Source: SpSt-205 sp039630245
GTDB taxonomy: Bacteria; Bacteroidota; Bacteroidia; SpSt-205
NCBI GenBank assembly: GCA_039630245.1
Contig: JBCNVK010000004.1
Coordinates: 124,001-188,000 of the forward strand
Length of the DNA stretch: 64,000 nt
Direction of reading: 5' to 3'
Shown here: positions 24,009 to 33,181 of the stretch, piece by piece
How the letters are laid out: each line of letters opens with the position of its first letter
How positions within the stretch are numbered: position 1 is the first letter of the stretch
The notes under the pieces: generated by a model
What the model was told of the DNA's origin: nothing
Seen by the model: the letters and a program-made list of their open reading frames with translations, nothing else
Database searches by the model: none
Position numbers and translations under genes: made by a program

Positions 24009-27000
24009 TTAGAAAGTGAAGAGAAGGCCTAACCGAATCCGCAAAGGCGCACCTAGATTGGCTGGATTGCGCTCTTTGAGCCGATAGAGATACTCAAAAG
24101 CCTCGCGCGAGTACTGATTTTGCGCCAGCTGCTGACCTACAGGGGATTGAATGTACCCGCTGTCATCTGGAAGCCCCGTGTAGGGATACACAAATGTCAC
24201 ATTCCGCTGATTGAGCGCATTTAGGAAGATTACATACACATTCAGCGTAGAGTACTTGTCCGCGCCTCGCCGGATAATGAAGTCTTTGTCTATACGGATG
24301 TCAAAACGATTGTACCATGGCAGGTTATTGCTAAAGGGCTGTCCGCTGATAAGATTGACTGGATTTACGCCAAATTGCACATCGGCGGGATTAGGCAGAA
24401 GGTAGCGGGTGTAGGGCCGGCCTGAGCCCAGATTGTAAGTGATATTGATACCGGCATTCATGAGCGGATAGATGGTGCGTCCGCCTATGGTGATGGCGGG
24501 GCCTTTGACGCCACGCTCTAAGAAACGAATATCAGCTACACCCGTAAAGGTGTGTCGCTGATCAAAGGAAAGAGGCAGAAGAGAGCGGAAGACATTGAAG
24601 CCTTCTATAGTCCCAAGTAGGCCTCTATTAGAGGTAGGGGAAGAGCCCGTACCTTGGGCATACTGAAGCGTATAGGCGAAACGCAATTCCAGTACGCCTA
24701 TGCGGCGCACGTCTAGGTCCACATTGATACCTTTGACGGTGGCAAAGTCAAGATTCGCAAAGGCCGTATAGCTTATAGGATAAGCGCCAAAAAACACAAA
24801 GCTTTGGACCATATCCCGCATTTCACGATAGTAGCCTGAGATGGAAAGGGCTATATTTTGCGTGAGAAGCTGTTTGAAGCCGGCTTCAAAATCTATAGTT
24901 CGTTCGGGCCGCAGGGCAGGGTTAGCCTGTTGTAAGGTGGCATTCTGAAGAATGAAGAGGTAATCTATGAACTGGGCTACTTGCCCCGTGCGCGGACGCT
25001 GGGTAAGCACATCGTAATGGGCAAAGAAGGTAGCCTCATCGGAGATAGGGAAAGAGAAAGAAACGCGGGGCATGATATTGACCTGCGGGCGATAGTCTTC
25101 AAACGCCTCGTAGGTGAGGGAGTCAGCCACTAGGTGGGGTTGAGGCCGACCGCCAGAGGCGCGAATAATAGCCAAAGCGCTAGTGGGTGCGCCCGTAGCA
25201 TCGTACCACCGATCCCCGCTCCGGTACCCAATAATACGCGAAGGCGCTAAGGCATTATCCACGTAGGCCACCCAATCCCCGCCCACGCCTTGCGGCAGCG
25301 TGATACCTAACCGGCGGGCGGTTTCCTCCGCCCGATAAAAAGGCCGAATGATGTAGGGGTCCTTAAGCACGGGGAGATTAGCATCAAAGCGGTCTACCCG
25401 CACCCCTAGATTGAAGAACATTCTATCCAGCTCAAACTTATCCTGCGCATACAGAGCTATGTAGGTGGGGGAGAAGGGATTTTGAGGACGGTTAGCCCGA
25501 TCCTCGAAAAACTTCTGAGGGGCTACGCGCCGCGCAAATTCCCCCCATGGCGTATAGCCCTGATACACCACAGCGGGATTACCGCCAGCCAGTAGGTCAT
25601 TGATATCAAACATCTTAAGGTCAAAGAAGCTGGGATCCATCGCATCTGGGCTGATGAAGTCCGTACCATCTACAGGCAAGCCAAGCTTTTCGCGCATGCG
25701 GCGATCAAAGTAGCTCTGCTGGCTTGCCTGATAGAGCGGGCGGTAACGCACCGTATCGCCGCTGTAAATCGGATTATTGCGATCTATCTCCGAGAGGTGG
25801 CGATTGGCATATAGGCGCATGAGGTTCCATAAACCATTGCTGCCAGTGAGCGTAACCTCATAATAGCGCGCATAGCGCTGGTCAAACTCAAACCCCACCT
25901 TGAGGTTGTGCCGGCCAAGTTCTACGGAGGCTTGACCTGTGACCCGGAACATATCCGCATTATCCAGTGAAGGTCCGCCGGTAGCGATATACCCCTGGCC
26001 CAGGTAAAGGTTATAGATAAGGGTTTGGGCGCCCAGCAGGCCATTTACATTCCCGCCCAGTTGAAGAAGGTCCACGAAACTCCGCACCCGGCCACTCGGC
26101 TCTAAAAGAAGCGTACGCGGATTGAAGAGGAGGCGCGGATTCCGAGCTAAGTAGGTGTAGATGAAAGTATTGTAGTTAGCCAGTACAGGATGGCTACTGC
26201 CCGTAGGATCAAAAATGTACTCATCCTCCACGTAGCCAGCGGTTTCATACACGGGTAGGTTACCCCCTACGAGGGTAGGCACGATGAGCTCGGCAAAGCG
26301 GGTTTGAAAGCGGCCGATGTGACCATAGCGAAACCAGTCAAGCCCAAATTCTGGGTCCACCGTACGCCCATCGAAGCGGGTGTAATCAAATTGAAGGGTG
26401 TAGAAAAAGTTGCGCAGGATACTACCCGTATCACCCGGGAAGGTTTGCTGGAGGCGCACAAAGGAACGAATGGTGCGTGCGAAGCGCACAGCCACGCGGT
26501 CATAAGCCAGGAGGGAGCGGCTCTGGCTCCAGAGGTCCCGGCGTGAATCCTCAACCCCAAAGCCAAATTTTATGAAGGCATTTTCTGCCAAGCGGAGGTC
26601 TGCGCGCAGGTTAGCCCGAATCTGCCGCAGAGTAGCGCCCTGTCGGTAGCGAATTATCTCAATTTGATCTGGCCGCAGGAAATTGGCCCGATTGACAAAG
26701 AATACTTGCCCCGTACCAAAGGGCTGAAGGGGTGTAGCCCGAAGGTCCTCCAGTACCTCTGGTTTGACGCGCGGCACCCCTCCATAAGGCGGATCATAAT
26801 CCCTTTCGTGTTGATACTCCATTGTGAAAGCATAGCCCAAAATGGGCACTTTCATGTCATTTTCCAGGCGGCGGGAGAAGATAGGGCCTGAAGCGTTGAA
26901 GGCAAAGAGATTGAAGCGGTAGGGGTCGGTGATTTGGCTGGATTGGATTTCGCCCCCAAAGGTGTGGAAGGCGCTGGGCGCTCCTGTAGTAATTTGGACT

Positions 27001-27644
27001 ACCCCCCCCATGACGTCTCCAAATTCGGCTGGGATGCCCCCCGTATAGATGGAGAGCTGGGAGATGCCCCGCTGCGGCATGGCGAAGGTACCTATTACCC
27101 GCACCCCATCTATGAAGTACTGGGTGGCATCGCCTCGGGCCCCACGCACATTTATCCCAGCGCCAAAGCGGTCATCCACCTGATACACTCCCGCTGTAGT
27201 AGCCAGAAAAGCGTTGATATTCCGCGTGCCCATCTTTTGAATTTGGTCCAACGTGATAGTTTTTCCCGTAACCGTCTCATCCTTTTCAAAGAGCGGCACT
27301 TTGTAATCTACAATTACTTGGGTCTCAGCCTCCACACTTGCTTCCATGTTGATATCTAAGACAATTGTTCGGTTAGCCGTAACTACTACGCCGCTGATGG
27401 TGAGGGTTTTACCCGCATAGCTGGCCCGTACCTCATACGTGCCCGGCGAGACAGGGGCTATGCTGTATTCGCCGTTTTCGTTGGTATTTGTGCCACCTTT
27501 GATGACGCCATTTTCAATGATCACTACGGTGGCGAAGGCGAGAGGCTCGCGTGTGACCTTGTCGCGTACTACGCCACGGATTTTGCCGGCATCCTGCTGC
27601 GCTAGCAAGACGGCGCCGAAGAAAAGGAGAATAACCCCGCGCAT
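24009..27644 (-). CDS. TonB-dependent receptor with carboxypeptidase-regulatory N-domain
   Basis: A 1211-residue outer membrane receptor. After a signal peptide (MRGVILLFFGAVLLAQ) comes a CarboxypepD_reg-like beta sandwich (GKIRGVVRDKVTREPLAFATV, residues ~20-100), then a TonB plug (region with GINVRGARGDATQYFIDGVRV and GGIPAEFGDVMGGVVQITT), then a ~22-strand barrel ending with an aromatic residue (LLFTF). SusC-like in layout, but no SusD partner is beside it. I chose ATG 27644 because the longer in-frame reading has no signal peptide. Substrate unknown. Confidence 0.88.
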   Translation of the reverse strand: MRGVILLFFGAVLLAQQDAGKIRGVVRDKVTREPLAFATVVIIENGVIKGGTNTNENGEYSIAPVSPGTYEVRASYAGKTLTISGVVVTANRTIVLDINMEASVEAETQVIVDYKVPLFEKDETVTGKTITLDQIQKMGTRNINAFLATTAGVYQVDDRFGAGINVRGARGDATQYFIDGVRVIGTFAMPQRGISQLSIYTGGIPAEFGDVMGGVVQITTGAPSAFHTFGGEIQSSQITDPYRFNLFAFNASGPIFSRRLENDMKVPILGYAFTMEYQHERDYDPPYGGVPRVKPEVLEDLRATPLQPFGTGQVFFVNRANFLRPDQIEIIRYRQGATLRQIRANLRADLRLAENAFIKFGFGVEDSRRDLWSQSRSLLAYDRVAVRFARTIRSFVRLQQTFPGDTGSILRNFFYTLQFDYTRFDGRTVDPEFGLDWFRYGHIGRFQTRFAELIVPTLVGGNLPVYETAGYVEDEYIFDPTGSSHPVLANYNTFIYTYLARNPRLLFNPRTLLLEPSGRVRSFVDLLQLGGNVNGLLGAQTLIYNLYLGQGYIATGGPSLDNADMFRVTGQASVELGRHNLKVGFEFDQRYARYYEVTLTGSNGLWNLMRLYANRHLSEIDRNNPIYSGDTVRYRPLYQASQQSYFDRRMREKLGLPVDGTDFISPDAMDPSFFDLKMFDINDLLAGGNPAVVYQGYTPWGEFARRVAPQKFFEDRANRPQNPFSPTYIALYAQDKFELDRMFFNLGVRVDRFDANLPVLKDPYIIRPFYRAEETARRLGITLPQGVGGDWVAYVDNALAPSRIIGYRSGDRWYDATGAPTSALAIIRASGGRPQPHLVADSLTYEAFEDYRPQVNIMPRVSFSFPISDEATFFAHYDVLTQRPRTGQVAQFIDYLFILQNATLQQANPALRPERTIDFEAGFKQLLTQNIALSISGYYREMRDMVQSFVFFGAYPISYTAFANLDFATVKGINVDLDVRRIGVLELRFAYTLQYAQGTGSSPTSNRGLLGTIEGFNVFRSLLPLSFDQRHTFTGVADIRFLERGVKGPAITIGGRTIYPLMNAGINITYNLGSGRPYTRYLLPNPADVQFGVNPVNLISGQPFSNNLPWYNRFDIRIDKDFIIRRGADKYSTLNVYVIFLNALNQRNVTFVYPYTGLPDDSGYIQSPVGQQLAQNQYSREAFEYLYRLKERNPANLGAPLRIRLGLLFTF

Positions 27645-27665
27645 ATACGTAGCCTTCACAATCGG

Positions 27666-27673
27666 CAAATATA
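27666..27673 (-). promoter_or_regulatory. -7 promoter element of the TonB receptor gene
   Basis: TATATTTG on the minus strand, 21 bases before ATG at 27644. This is one of the few units here with room for a short leader (about 16 bases), and a GAAGG run lies about ten bases before the ATG. Confidence 0.6.
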
Positions 27674-27707
27674 GAGACAAACCCCTATTGCCAACTAACC
27701 CCCACCC

Positions 27708-27715
27708 TAATTTTG
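27708..27715 (+). promoter_or_regulatory. -7 promoter element of lpdA
   Basis: TAATTTTG on the plus strand, then CGGT and ATG at 27720. Exact consensus and standard four-base gap. Confidence 0.75.
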
Positions 27716-27719
27716 CGGT

Positions 27720-29108
27720 ATGGAAAAGAAGGTAATTATAGTGGGGGCGGGGCCAGGGGGTTATGTAGCGGCGATTCGGGCCGCTCAGCTCGGCTATCAA
27801 GTACAGCTGATTGAGCGCGAGAATCTCGGCGGGGTATGCCTGAATTGGGGCTGCATTCCCACTAAAGCCTTACTCAAGTCAGCCGAAATATGGCAGTATG
27901 TGCTTCACGCTGAGGAATACGGCCTGCGCCTTAGCCAGCCTGCTGTGGACTTTCCCAAGGTAATCGCCCGCAGCCGTGCCGTAGCGGAAAAAATGAGTCG
28001 TGGCGTAGAGTTTCTCATGCGCAAAAATAAAATAGAGGTAATTCAGGGCACGGCCCGCTTGGTGCCAGGCCCGGCGGTGGAGGTCACCTTAGCCTCAGGC
28101 GAGAAGCGCGTCCTGCGGGCCCCCCATATCATTCTGGCGCCGGGTGCGCGCCCCGCCAACCTACCCCACCTGACTATAGACGGTCAAAAAATTCTAGGCT
28201 ACCGCGAGGCTATGACCCTAAAGACGCAACCTAAGCGCCTTCTCGTGATTGGAGCAGGGGCAATAGGCGTGGAGTTCAGCTACTTCTACCATAGCTTAGG
28301 TACGCAGGTAACGCTTGTGGAGCTAGCCCCTCATATCCTCCCGCGCGAGGATGAAGAAATCGCCAAAGAGCTGGAGAAAATATACCGCAAAAAAGGAATG
28401 ACCATTTATACAGAGAGTGAGGTAACAGAAGTAAAGCCCAACAAGAATGCCCTCAAGGCTAAAATCCGCACGCCGAAGGAGACCGTGGAAGTGGAAGTGG
28501 ATCAAGCGCTTCTCGCCGTGGGAATCACACCCAATACGGATGGGCTCGGCCTAGAGACTGTGGGGGTTAAGACAGAAAAGGGACGCATTTTAGTGGATAA
28601 TTTTTATCAGACGAATGTACCGGGGATCTGGGCGATTGGGGATGCGATTCCGACACCAGCCCTGGCCCATGTGGCTTCCATGGAAGGGATTATTTGCGTG
28701 GAGAAGATTGCAGGGCTTGAGCCTGCGCCCTTGGATTATACCACTGTGCCTAGCTGCACCTATGCGCAGCCCGAGGTGGCTTCCATGGGATTTACCGAAA
28801 AGGAAGCGCGCGCTAAAGGCTATTCTATAAAAGTGGGTAAATTTCCCTACACCGCTTCTGGAAAGGCCTCTGCTATTGGAAAAAATGAAGGATTTGTGAA
28901 GCTAATCTTAGATGCTAAATATGGCGAGATTTTGGGTGCGCATATTTTGGGACCAAACGCTACGGAGATGATTGGGGAGCTGATTGTAGCCCGGCGGCTG
29001 GAGTCTACGGGCCATGAGCTAGCTAAGACGATTCATCCCCACCCTACCCTTTCGGAAGCGATTATGGAGGCGGCTGCAGCGGCCTATGGCGAGGTTATTC
29101 ACCTGTAG
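27720..29108 (+). CDS. lpdA: Dihydrolipoyl dehydrogenase
   Basis: E3 component of 2-oxoacid dehydrogenase complexes, reoxidising dihydrolipoamide with NAD+. The 462-residue flavoprotein has the FAD Rossmann motif VGAGPGGYVAAIRAAQLG at residues ~7-24, the redox disulfide GGVCLNWGCIPTKALL near 36-51, the NAD motif VIGAGAIGVEFSYF near 178, and the catalytic His in IHPHPTLSEA near the C-terminus. All key residues are present. It is monocistronic and its 3' end overlaps rsmG by 14 bp. No E1/E2 genes are nearby. Confidence 0.95.
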   Translation: MEKKVIIVGAGPGGYVAAIRAAQLGYQVQLIERENLGGVCLNWGCIPTKALLKSAEIWQYVLHAEEYGLRLSQPAVDFPKVIARSRAVAEKMSRGVEFLMRKNKIEVIQGTARLVPGPAVEVTLASGEKRVLRAPHIILAPGARPANLPHLTIDGQKILGYREAMTLKTQPKRLLVIGAGAIGVEFSYFYHSLGTQVTLVELAPHILPREDEEIAKELEKIYRKKGMTIYTESEVTEVKPNKNALKAKIRTPKETVEVEVDQALLAVGITPNTDGLGLETVGVKTEKGRILVDNFYQTNVPGIWAIGDAIPTPALAHVASMEGIICVEKIAGLEPAPLDYTTVPSCTYAQPEVASMGFTEKEARAKGYSIKVGKFPYTASGKASAIGKNEGFVKLILDAKYGEILGAHILGPNATEMIGELIVARRLESTGHELAKTIHPHPTLSEAIMEAAAAAYGEVIHL

Positions 29109-29739
29109 AGCGGCGGCGCTGAAGGTAGAGGATACCCTTAGTGGCTAAGTAGGGGCTTTCTGGCACAAGTGCCCGAAAGGGGTAAAACTCCCCTGCCCAA
29201 CCCGCTGGAAGGGGCGGGAGAGGTTCGCCCGTGTAGTAGAAAACCGTGCCCCCTTGGCGCAGGAGCTTTTCTGCCCACTTGAGGAAGCGCGGCAGGGGGG
29301 CTACCGCGCGCCCAAGGATAACAGGAAAGCGCTCCCTTAAGGCTTCGGCTCGAACCCACTGTACACGCACCCGCGGCGCCAAGCCAAGCTGAGTCACAAT
29401 AGCCGTTACCGCTTCTACCTTCTTGCGAGTACTATCTATCAGTCGGAAAGCTACATCGGGGAAAAGAATAGCCAAGGGTATGCCTGGCAGTCCACCGCCA
29501 GTGCCCAAATCCAAAACCTCTCCTTCTGTAGGGAGGCTCCACCAGGCGCCCAATAAGAGAGAGGGCAAGATATGGTGGGGACCTACCTGCTCAATATCCC
29601 GTCGCGAAATGAGGTTTAGGCGGGTATTCCATTCCTTCAAGAGCTCCTCGTAGCGAGCAAGTAGGGCGAGTTGAGCGGCCGAAAGGCGCGCCGCCAGGGT
29701 AGGCGGCAAGCTAAAAGAGAGAGGCGCCCGACTCCCCAA
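29095..29739 (-). CDS. rsmG: 16S rRNA (guanine527-N7)-methyltransferase RsmG
   Basis: RsmG (GidB) methylates G527 of 16S rRNA using SAM. The 214-residue protein shows WNTRLNLISRRD near residue 36, HILPSLL near 55, and the SAM loop VLDLGTGGGLPGIPLAI near 74-90, then RLIDSTRKKVEAV and GRAVAPL. The start is uncertain: a TTG at 29739 gives a normal N-terminus and there is no ATG upstream. It follows acnA by 21 bp and may be co-transcribed with it. Confidence 0.92.
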   Translation of the reverse strand: MGSRAPLSFSLPPTLAARLSAAQLALLARYEELLKEWNTRLNLISRRDIEQVGPHHILPSLLLGAWWSLPTEGEVLDLGTGGGLPGIPLAILFPDVAFRLIDSTRKKVEAVTAIVTQLGLAPRVRVQWVRAEALRERFPVILGRAVAPLPRFLKWAEKLLRQGGTVFYYTGEPLPPLPAGWAGEFYPFRALVPESPYLATKGILYLQRRRSTGE

Positions 29740-29760
29740 AGCAGCTACCGCCCTTGAGGG

Positions 29761-32460
29761 TTAGGCGTTCAGAAACTGGGTCCGCAAAACGTAGTGCAAT
29801 ACCCCACCATGCTGATAATACGCAATCTCTACTTCTGAGCGTAGAAGAGCAGTGACTTGGAAGCGCTTTTCGGTTTGGGTAGTAGGGTCCAAGGCCCGCA
29901 CCGTAAGGGTCTTGAGAGGCGTAAGTCCCGCCGCAATCCCTTCTATAGTGTAGATTTCCCGACCGGTAAGGCCGAGGGTGTCTGCGTTTTCCCCTGGTAG
30001 GAAACGCAGCGGGAGAATGCCCATACCTACAAGGTTGCTCCGGTGAATGCGCTCATAACTTTCTGCTATCACGGCACGAATGCCGAGAAGGTTAGGGCCT
30101 TTAGCGGCCCAGTCGCGCGAGGAGCCGCTGCCATACTCTTTGCCGGCTATCACTAGGAGGGGTGTGCCACTTTGCTGGTAGCGCTGGGCGGCTTCGTAGA
30201 CCGTAAGGACTTCGCCAGTGGGATGGTAAACTGTCCACCCCCCCTCTCGGTCCACCAGCCGATTACGCAGCTGGACATTAGCAAAGGTACCCCGCACCAT
30301 CACCTCGTGATTGCCGCGCCGCGCCCCGTAGGAATTGAACTCCTTGGGGGGCACGTTTCGGCTAATCAGATACTGCCCGGCGGGGGACTGGGAAGGAATA
30401 GACCCAGCCGGCGAAATGTGATCGGTCGTTACGGAGTCGCCCAGCATCAGAAGCACGCGAGCTTCCCGAATATCCTGAAGGGGCGGCACTTGAGCTGTCA
30501 GCCCTTCAAAGAAGGGGGCTGGCCGAATATAGGTAGAGTTTTCATCCCACGCATACCGCTGGCCTGTAGGGGCAGGTAAGGCCTGCCAGGCTGCATCCCC
30601 CGCAAATATGCTGGCGTAATTCGCCTGAAAGTCTTTATCCTCCACAACCCGTTCTATGAGTTCTTCCACTTCTTTGGGATCAAACCATATGTCCTTCAGG
30701 AAGACAGGGTAGCCTTCGGGGTCATAGCCCAGAGGTTCCTGCGCAAAGTCAATATCTATGCGTCCGGCTAAGGCATAGGCTACTACGAGAGGCGGGGAAG
30801 CCAGAAAGTTCATGCGTACCTGCGGGTGGATACGGGCCTCAAAGTTGCGATTGCCGGAAAGCACGGCGGCCACAACGAGGTTTTTGGTCTGGATGGCCTG
30901 CGATACCGCCGCTGGCAGCGCCCCGCTATTCCCAATACAGGTCGTGCATCCATAGCCCGCTACATGGAAATGGAGCGCTTCTAGGTAGGGCAAAAGCCCA
31001 GCTTTTTCTAGGTAGCGCGTCACAACGCGTGAGCCCGGCGCAAGCGTCGTTTTTACCCAAGGACGCACACGCAGCCCGGCGGCTACGGCTTTCTTAGCCA
31101 CTAGGCCTGCCGCCAGCATCACGGAAGGGTTAGAGGTATTTGTACAGCTTGTGATGGCAGCTATAACTATAGCGCCATCCCGCAGGAGATACTCGCTATC
31201 GCCTGTAGAGAGGCGCACAAAGCCATTTTCCGGCAGGGGCTTATCCGCCACCGTAAGGGGCGTCGGAGGAACCGAATGGAAGACTTTTTTGTACGATTTT
31301 TCCAAGGCAGTTTGGACTACGCTTTTGACCTGGCTGAGGGGGATTCGGTCATGGGGCCGTTTGGGACCAGCTAGGGAAGGCTCTACGGTAGCTAAGTCTA
31401 ATTCCACTACTTGGGTGTAGAGAGGCGCTTCCTCTGGGCGGCGCCAGAGCCGATTCTGCTCGGCATACCAGCGAATCTGCGCTATATGCGCCGCAGGCCG
31501 CCCCGTTAGCCTAAGGTAACTCAGCGTCTGGTCATCAATAGGAAAGTAAGTGATAGTGCAGCCAAACTCAGGCGACATGTTAGCTATAGTAGCCCGATCA
31601 GGCACGGTGAGGTTGTCCAGCCCTGGGCCAAATACCTCCACGAATTTATCCACTACGCCTACCTTACGCAGCAGTTCGGTGATGGTAAGTACGAGGTCAG
31701 TGGCGGTTACGCCCGGACGCAGTTGGCCCGTGAGCTTTAGGCCTATTACTTCTGGACACGGGAAGTAAAACGCCTGGCCTAAGAGGGCGGCCTCAGCCTC
31801 TATGCCGCCTACCCCCCACCCTACCACGCCTATGCCATTTACCATGGGTGTGTGGGAGTCGGTGCCCACGAGCGTATCGGGAAAGAGCCACCCGTCACGG
31901 GCCGTAATAACTTCCGCCAGGTATTCCAGATTCACCTGATGGACAATCCCCATGCCCGGGGGCACAATCCGAAAGCGCTCAAACGCCTGCTGGGCCCATT
32001 TGAGAAACTGATAGCGCTCACGGTTTTGCTCATACTCGCGCGCGATATTGCGGCTGAGGGCTTGGCTATTCCCAAAAGAGTCCGCCTGGACAGAGTGATC
32101 AATGACAAGGTCTACAGGTACGAGCGGATTGATGCGGCTAGGGTCTTTGCCGTTAGCCGCCACTGCCTCACGCAGAGAGGCTAAATCTACCACCGCTGGT
32201 ACGCCGGTAAAATCCTGCATCAGAACGCGCGCAGGAATAAAAGCCACTTCTTCCTCAGCGCTGGGCTGGCCGTTCCAGCGCCGAAAAGGCTCTAAGTGCG
32301 CCGAGAGCACTTTGAACTCATCCAGATGCCGCAGGACATTCTCTAAGAGAATTCGCAGGCTATACGGCAGGTTCTCTAGGGCGATCCCCAGTTCTTTAGC
32401 GGCTTTAGGAAGGTCTATATACCTTTTCCCCTCTGCGGTCTGTGCGTGCCAAGGCTGCAT
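29761..32460 (-). CDS. acnA: Aconitate hydratase AcnA
   Basis: Aconitase converts citrate to isocitrate in the TCA cycle with a [4Fe-4S] cluster. The 899-residue protein is of the AcnA/IRP length class. Cluster cysteines appear in AAITSCTNTSNPSVM and GYGCTTCIGNSG; substrate-binding arginines occur in VLSGNRNFEARIHP and GSGSSRDWAAKG. The swivel domain is at the C-terminus. The start ATG lies five bases after TATTTTTG. With lpdA close by on the other strand, two central-carbon genes share this region. Confidence 0.96.
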   Translation of the reverse strand: MQPWHAQTAEGKRYIDLPKAAKELGIALENLPYSLRILLENVLRHLDEFKVLSAHLEPFRRWNGQPSAEEEVAFIPARVLMQDFTGVPAVVDLASLREAVAANGKDPSRINPLVPVDLVIDHSVQADSFGNSQALSRNIAREYEQNRERYQFLKWAQQAFERFRIVPPGMGIVHQVNLEYLAEVITARDGWLFPDTLVGTDSHTPMVNGIGVVGWGVGGIEAEAALLGQAFYFPCPEVIGLKLTGQLRPGVTATDLVLTITELLRKVGVVDKFVEVFGPGLDNLTVPDRATIANMSPEFGCTITYFPIDDQTLSYLRLTGRPAAHIAQIRWYAEQNRLWRRPEEAPLYTQVVELDLATVEPSLAGPKRPHDRIPLSQVKSVVQTALEKSYKKVFHSVPPTPLTVADKPLPENGFVRLSTGDSEYLLRDGAIVIAAITSCTNTSNPSVMLAAGLVAKKAVAAGLRVRPWVKTTLAPGSRVVTRYLEKAGLLPYLEALHFHVAGYGCTTCIGNSGALPAAVSQAIQTKNLVVAAVLSGNRNFEARIHPQVRMNFLASPPLVVAYALAGRIDIDFAQEPLGYDPEGYPVFLKDIWFDPKEVEELIERVVEDKDFQANYASIFAGDAAWQALPAPTGQRYAWDENSTYIRPAPFFEGLTAQVPPLQDIREARVLLMLGDSVTTDHISPAGSIPSQSPAGQYLISRNVPPKEFNSYGARRGNHEVMVRGTFANVQLRNRLVDREGGWTVYHPTGEVLTVYEAAQRYQQSGTPLLVIAGKEYGSGSSRDWAAKGPNLLGIRAVIAESYERIHRSNLVGMGILPLRFLPGENADTLGLTGREIYTIEGIAAGLTPLKTLTVRALDPTTQTEKRFQVTALLRSEVEIAYYQHGGVLHYVLRTQFLNA

Positions 32461-32465
32461 AGAGG

Positions 32466-32473
32466 CAAAAATA
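32466..32473 (-). promoter_or_regulatory. -7 promoter element of acnA
   Basis: TATTTTTG on the minus strand, then CCTCT (five bases) and ATG at 32460. Exact consensus; the element sits in the 26-bp gap after the DUF2007 gene. Confidence 0.7.
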
Positions 32474-32486
32474 CAGGCGAAAGCGA

Positions 32487-32729
32487 TTAGCGATTAAAGA
32501 ACTCGTGTAAGTAGGTGGTAGCTTGAGCTTGATAGGCGGCAGGCACCCAGAGATAGAGGCCACCTAAGATGGGACTGGGTAGCCACTGGCTTGGCAGACC
32601 CGCCCCAAAGAGGGTATGCATGGCTTCATTTTCTACATAAACGGGGACGCCGTGGGCCTCTAAAAAGCTGCGCAGGAGCGCGGCCCAGAGCCCATTTGGA
32701 CAGGCCGTCAGGCGCACCCAACCTTTCAT
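32487..32729 (-). CDS. DUF2007-type small protein
   Basis: An 80-residue protein resembling the DUF2007 putative signal-transducing family: a short ferredoxin-like fold with the pattern of selecting a subunit length helix (LWAALLRSFLEAHGVPVYVENEAM) and a C-terminal LWVPAAYQAQATTYLHEF. Function unknown. It ends the leftward run rsfS, dedA, GAF, lipoprotein, this gene, overlapping the lipoprotein by 4 bp. Confidence 0.65.
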   Translation of the reverse strand: MKGWVRLTACPNGLWAALLRSFLEAHGVPVYVENEAMHTLFGAGLPSQWLPSPILGGLYLWVPAAYQAQATTYLHEFFNR

Positions 32730-33181
32730 GGGACAATATAGATTACCTCGGTACGCACGCGGTTGCTAAAATTTCCGGCCCGATCCTTTAGATAGACTTC
32801 TACCTGAAAGGGTTCAGCGGGATTGGTAGGGTCTAAGCGGACTACTGAGGGAATGGAGATTTCTATAGTACCTTGGATGGACTGAGGTGGGCCTTCGTGG
32901 AAACGCGGCATGGTGTAGCGCAGGATGCCATCGTAGCCTTCTGGGAAGCGGCTACTGTCCCGCAGATCTATGAGGAAAAGGTCAGGGCTGCCATCCGCTT
33001 GTCCGCCTAAGTCCCCATCTCCGTCTCGGTAGCGCACCACTACCTGTACGGTGCTGTATTCGGGCACGCGCCTCGGCGCAATGCTGACATATTCTAAGTA
33101 GGGGGTAGCACTGAAAAGGATATTTTCCCGCCTGCACCCTAGGCTGCCTAAAAGGCCTAACGCAAGGAGGGCGCGGGTCAT
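32726..33181 (-). CDS. Predicted lipoprotein
   Basis: A 151-residue protein with a lipobox (ALGLLGSLGC, Cys at residue 16), so probably lipid-anchored. The mature part is beta-rich and contains VVRYRDGDGDLGG, a motif frequent in Bacteroidota lipoproteins of unknown role, and ends in strands such as FQVEVYLKDRAGNFSNRV. No enzymatic motif is seen. It overlaps both neighbours by 4 bp. Confidence 0.65.
   Translation of the reverse strand: MTRALLALGLLGSLGCRRENILFSATPYLEYVSIAPRRVPEYSTVQVVVRYRDGDGDLGGQADGSPDLFLIDLRDSSRFPEGYDGILRYTMPRFHEGPPQSIQGTIEISIPSVVRLDPTNPAEPFQVEVYLKDRAGNFSNRVRTEVIYIVP

Noticed and set aside
27645..27800. 52-residue N-terminal extension of the TonB receptor
   Set aside because: It would bury the signal peptide and crosses the promoter element and the lpdA start; MRGVILL at 27644 is a proper signal start.
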